Source: Bacillota bacterium (GTDB taxonomy: Bacteria; Bacillota; Clostridia; Acetivibrionales; DSM-1351). From it: a DNA stretch of 64,000 bases. Below are positions 62,767 through 64,000 of this stretch, one piece after another. Within the stretch, counting starts at the first letter, position 1. Each line of letters starts with the position of its first letter. The notes below the pieces were generated by a model. It was not told the origin of the DNA. It saw nothing but the letters and a program-made list of their open reading frames with translations, and ran no database searches. The stretch lies in contig JAEWCZ010000053.1 in assembly GCA_023390335.1 (NCBI GenBank), positions 62,001 to 126,000 on the forward strand, read 5' to 3'. Position numbers and translations under genes: made by a program.

Positions 62767-62919
62767 ATGAAAAATATAATAATAGCAATAATTATGTTCG
62801 CGTTATGTGTGGCTTTAGTCATTGGAACGGTTCTTCCTGCATCAGAGTTAATATCTGATACAGGAGAAAAGGTTTATCAGTCTGTAAAAAAACTTAACGA
62901 TAATATTAAGGACGATTGA
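62767..62919 (+). CDS. Small membrane peptide 3 of three (50 aa)
   Basis: Begins MKNIIIAIIMFALCVALVIG and continues TVLPASELIS, then a Lys/Asp tail (VKKLNDNIKDD). It keeps the lead pattern and Pro position of the two preceding peptides but lacks the HG pair. GCGGGGGC lies just upstream. It ends before the pilin-like gene at 62942. Confidence 0.72.
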   Translation: MKNIIIAIIMFALCVALVIGTVLPASELISDTGEKVYQSVKKLNDNIKDD

Positions 62920-62941
62920 TTGTACTAAACTTGGAGGATGT

Positions 62942-63388
62942 ATGAATAAAATATATGCATTTCTTATTATTATCCCTTTAATTGCGGTTCTCTTTTTTAA
63001 AACCCTCACATTTTATGAATATGATACCAAGCAAAGGTATGTAAAAAATGCCGTGGACAGTATTGCCCACAAGGTTATGATAACAGGGGTTATGACTGTC
63101 AGCGACCGGGAAGAGCTTGTTGAAAAGCTTGGCAAAATGGGTACTTTCGAGGCGAATAATATCAGTATCAAATGCGGAAATGTGCTACCCGATGGGACGA
63201 TTGGTGAACTTGGCGACTATGTAATGGGAAGTGTTATGGACAGGGGAGAAATATTCAGTATATATGTTGAATCGGAGAATGCGAGTATTTTTTCCGAAAC
63301 GGAGGTTAATTCTGATGATGAGGGTAATGAGTTGCATTACCGGGCAAAAGCTATCTGCAGGGTTGAAAAAATCAATCGGGAGGATTAA
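62942..63388 (+). CDS. Secreted pilin-like protein of the Tad locus
   Basis: A 148-residue protein with one N-terminal membrane helix (about 4-22), then a periplasmic-side (outer face) domain with helix and strands (TKQRYVKNAVDSIAHKVMITGVM, then YRAKAICRVEKI at the end). This is TadE/pseudopilin-like in layout, but I see no strict signature. GGAGG lies upstream. It overlaps the next gene by about 26 bases if that starts at 63363. Confidence 0.65.
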   Translation: MNKIYAFLIIIPLIAVLFFKTLTFYEYDTKQRYVKNAVDSIAHKVMITGVMTVSDREELVEKLGKMGTFEANNISIKCGNVLPDGTIGELGDYVMGSVMDRGEIFSIYVESENASIFSETEVNSDDEGNELHYRAKAICRVEKINRED

Positions 63389-64000
63389 GGAACAAAGAGG
63401 CGGCGGCTTGGGTGTGCTTTTTATAGGCTTGGCGGTAACTTTTCTGGTATTGTTTGTATTTGTAAATGTAGCGGACTATGCCGTCTATACGTATAAAAGA
63501 AATACTATTTCCAAGGCAATGGATTACGCTGTAACTGCAGCTGTTCAGGATATAGATAGAGAAAAAAGCCTTGAAGGAATGGCAAAGGGGTTTGATGAAA
63601 ATACAGGGAAAAGGCTTTCAGATGGTGTTGAAATAGACATTCACAGTGCTGAAAGAACCTTTCTTTCAGTGTTTGACTTCAACTGCAATCGAGAACAGAC
63701 AGATATACGAGACAATTTTCTTATATGTGCTACATCAGCCAGTGGAGAAGAGGTAAACTATAAAATAAAAACCCCAGGGGGAGAAATAGTAGACGGAACG
63801 GTTAATGAACCTTACTTGATGGAAGACAGAATTAATAATGCAGCAGAGGTTTGTTGGGCAGATTCTGATGTTTCCAAAGATAAAATATCGATAAATGGAA
63901 ATCCTAAAACAAATATGATAGAGAGAGGTACATATGTATTTGCATATATAAAGGGCATTAAAATTACCGGAATATTTACAGAAAGAAAATTGACTCTATC
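63363..64000 (+). CDS. Pilin-like Tad-locus protein, cut by window end
   Basis: Open to the window edge (about 212 codons visible). The sequence starts KKSIGRIKEQRGGGLGVLFI with a membrane helix of about 25 residues (LFIGLAVTFLVLFVFVNVA), then a long extracytoplasmic part beginning DYAVYTYKRNTISKAMDYAV. The short basic leader, Q-R-G and single helix recall TadE/TadG-like minor pilins. The start is uncertain: TTG at 63363 keeps the whole leader; an ATG at 63327 is in frame but too near its ribosome site. The end is not in the window. Confidence 0.6.
   Translation, partial: MKKSIGRIKEQRGGGLGVLFIGLAVTFLVLFVFVNVADYAVYTYKRNTISKAMDYAVTAAVQDIDREKSLEGMAKGFDENTGKRLSDGVEIDIHSAERTFLSVFDFNCNREQTDIRDNFLICATSASGEEVNYKIKTPGGEIVDGTVNEPYLMEDRINNAAEVCWADSDVSKDKISINGNPKTNMIERGTYVFAYIKGIKITGIFTERKLTL

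Noticed and set aside
62404..62919. Calling the three small peptides standard Flp pilins
   Set aside because: None shows the Gly followed four residues later by Glu-Tyr that marks Flp prepilin processing; kept as unassigned membrane peptides.
1..64000. CRISPR arrays, insertion sequences, phage genes or attachment sites
   Set aside because: I read for spaced direct repeats, transposase-like frames and tRNA-flanking repeats and found none that hold up.

Overview
The window is low-GC, densely packed DNA of a flagellated, anaerobic clostridium. Support for this comes from the Gram-positive ribosome binding sites, the FliW/CsrA/flagellin cluster, the FlgM/sigma-D style promoters, the rpsF-ssb-rpsR and rplI-dnaB-tilS-hpt-ftsH neighbourhoods and the S-box riboswitch before metK. 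Gene order and content resemble the cellulolytic clostridia of the Ruminiclostridium group, but this is inference from memory, not a database result. I see no IS element, phage gene or CRISPR array.

Region 1 (1-8.8 kb, mostly minus strand): an oligopeptide ABC transporter operon oppB-oppC-oppD-oppF-oppA ending in a strong terminator, a methyl-accepting chemotaxis protein with a clear promoter, and tRNA-Arg(ACG). Region 2 (8.8-17.6 kb): a diacylglycerol-kinase-like lipid kinase, the sbcD-sbcC nuclease pair, a convergent glycogen branching enzyme and an orphan sugar-binding lipoprotein. Region 3 (17.6-19.1 kb): rpsF-ssb-rpsR with promoter, a probable S6:S18 leader and a terminator. Region 4 (19.2-22.5 kb): a three-gene set (3-hydroxyacyl-CoA dehydrogenase, acyl-CoA dehydrogenase, FkbH-like HAD protein) resembling the extender-unit cassette for methoxymalonyl-ACP, without an evident carrier protein. 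Region 5 (22.6-39.4 kb): housekeeping genes: pheA, a MazG-like protein, a GdpP-type c-di-AMP phosphodiesterase, rplI, dnaB, tilS, hpt, ftsH, an FlK-like thioesterase, riboswitch-controlled metK, recD2 and comF, the last with an apparent non-AUG/GUG/UUG start.

Region 6 (39.4-52 kb) is the late flagellar cluster: a zinc-ribbon flagellar protein, flgM, flgN, two flgK paralogues, flgL, a DUF6470/YviE-like gene, fliW, csrA, flagellin, flaG, fliD, fliS and a coiled-coil FlgN/FliT-like gene. Three sigma-D type promoters lie before flgM, flagellin and flaG. The flagellin leader carries two GGA-loop hairpins, one containing the Shine-Dalgarno, which fits CsrA/FliW control. The first FlgK carries an inserted von Willebrand A-like domain.

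Region 7 (52-64 kb): a secreted seven-repeat kelch protein, a membrane alpha/beta hydrolase lacking the usual catalytic histidine, a PflX-like radical SAM protein, then a Tad/Flp-pilus-type locus. That locus opens with a Ser/Thr kinase fused to a degenerate MinD/TadZ-like domain, followed by CpaB-like, CpaE-like, TadA, TadB and TadC proteins. Three tiny paralogous membrane peptides (50-55 residues) and two pilin-like secreted proteins come next, the last cut by the window edge. This kinase-TadZ fusion plus the trio of small peptides is the strongest candidate for an undescribed system here.
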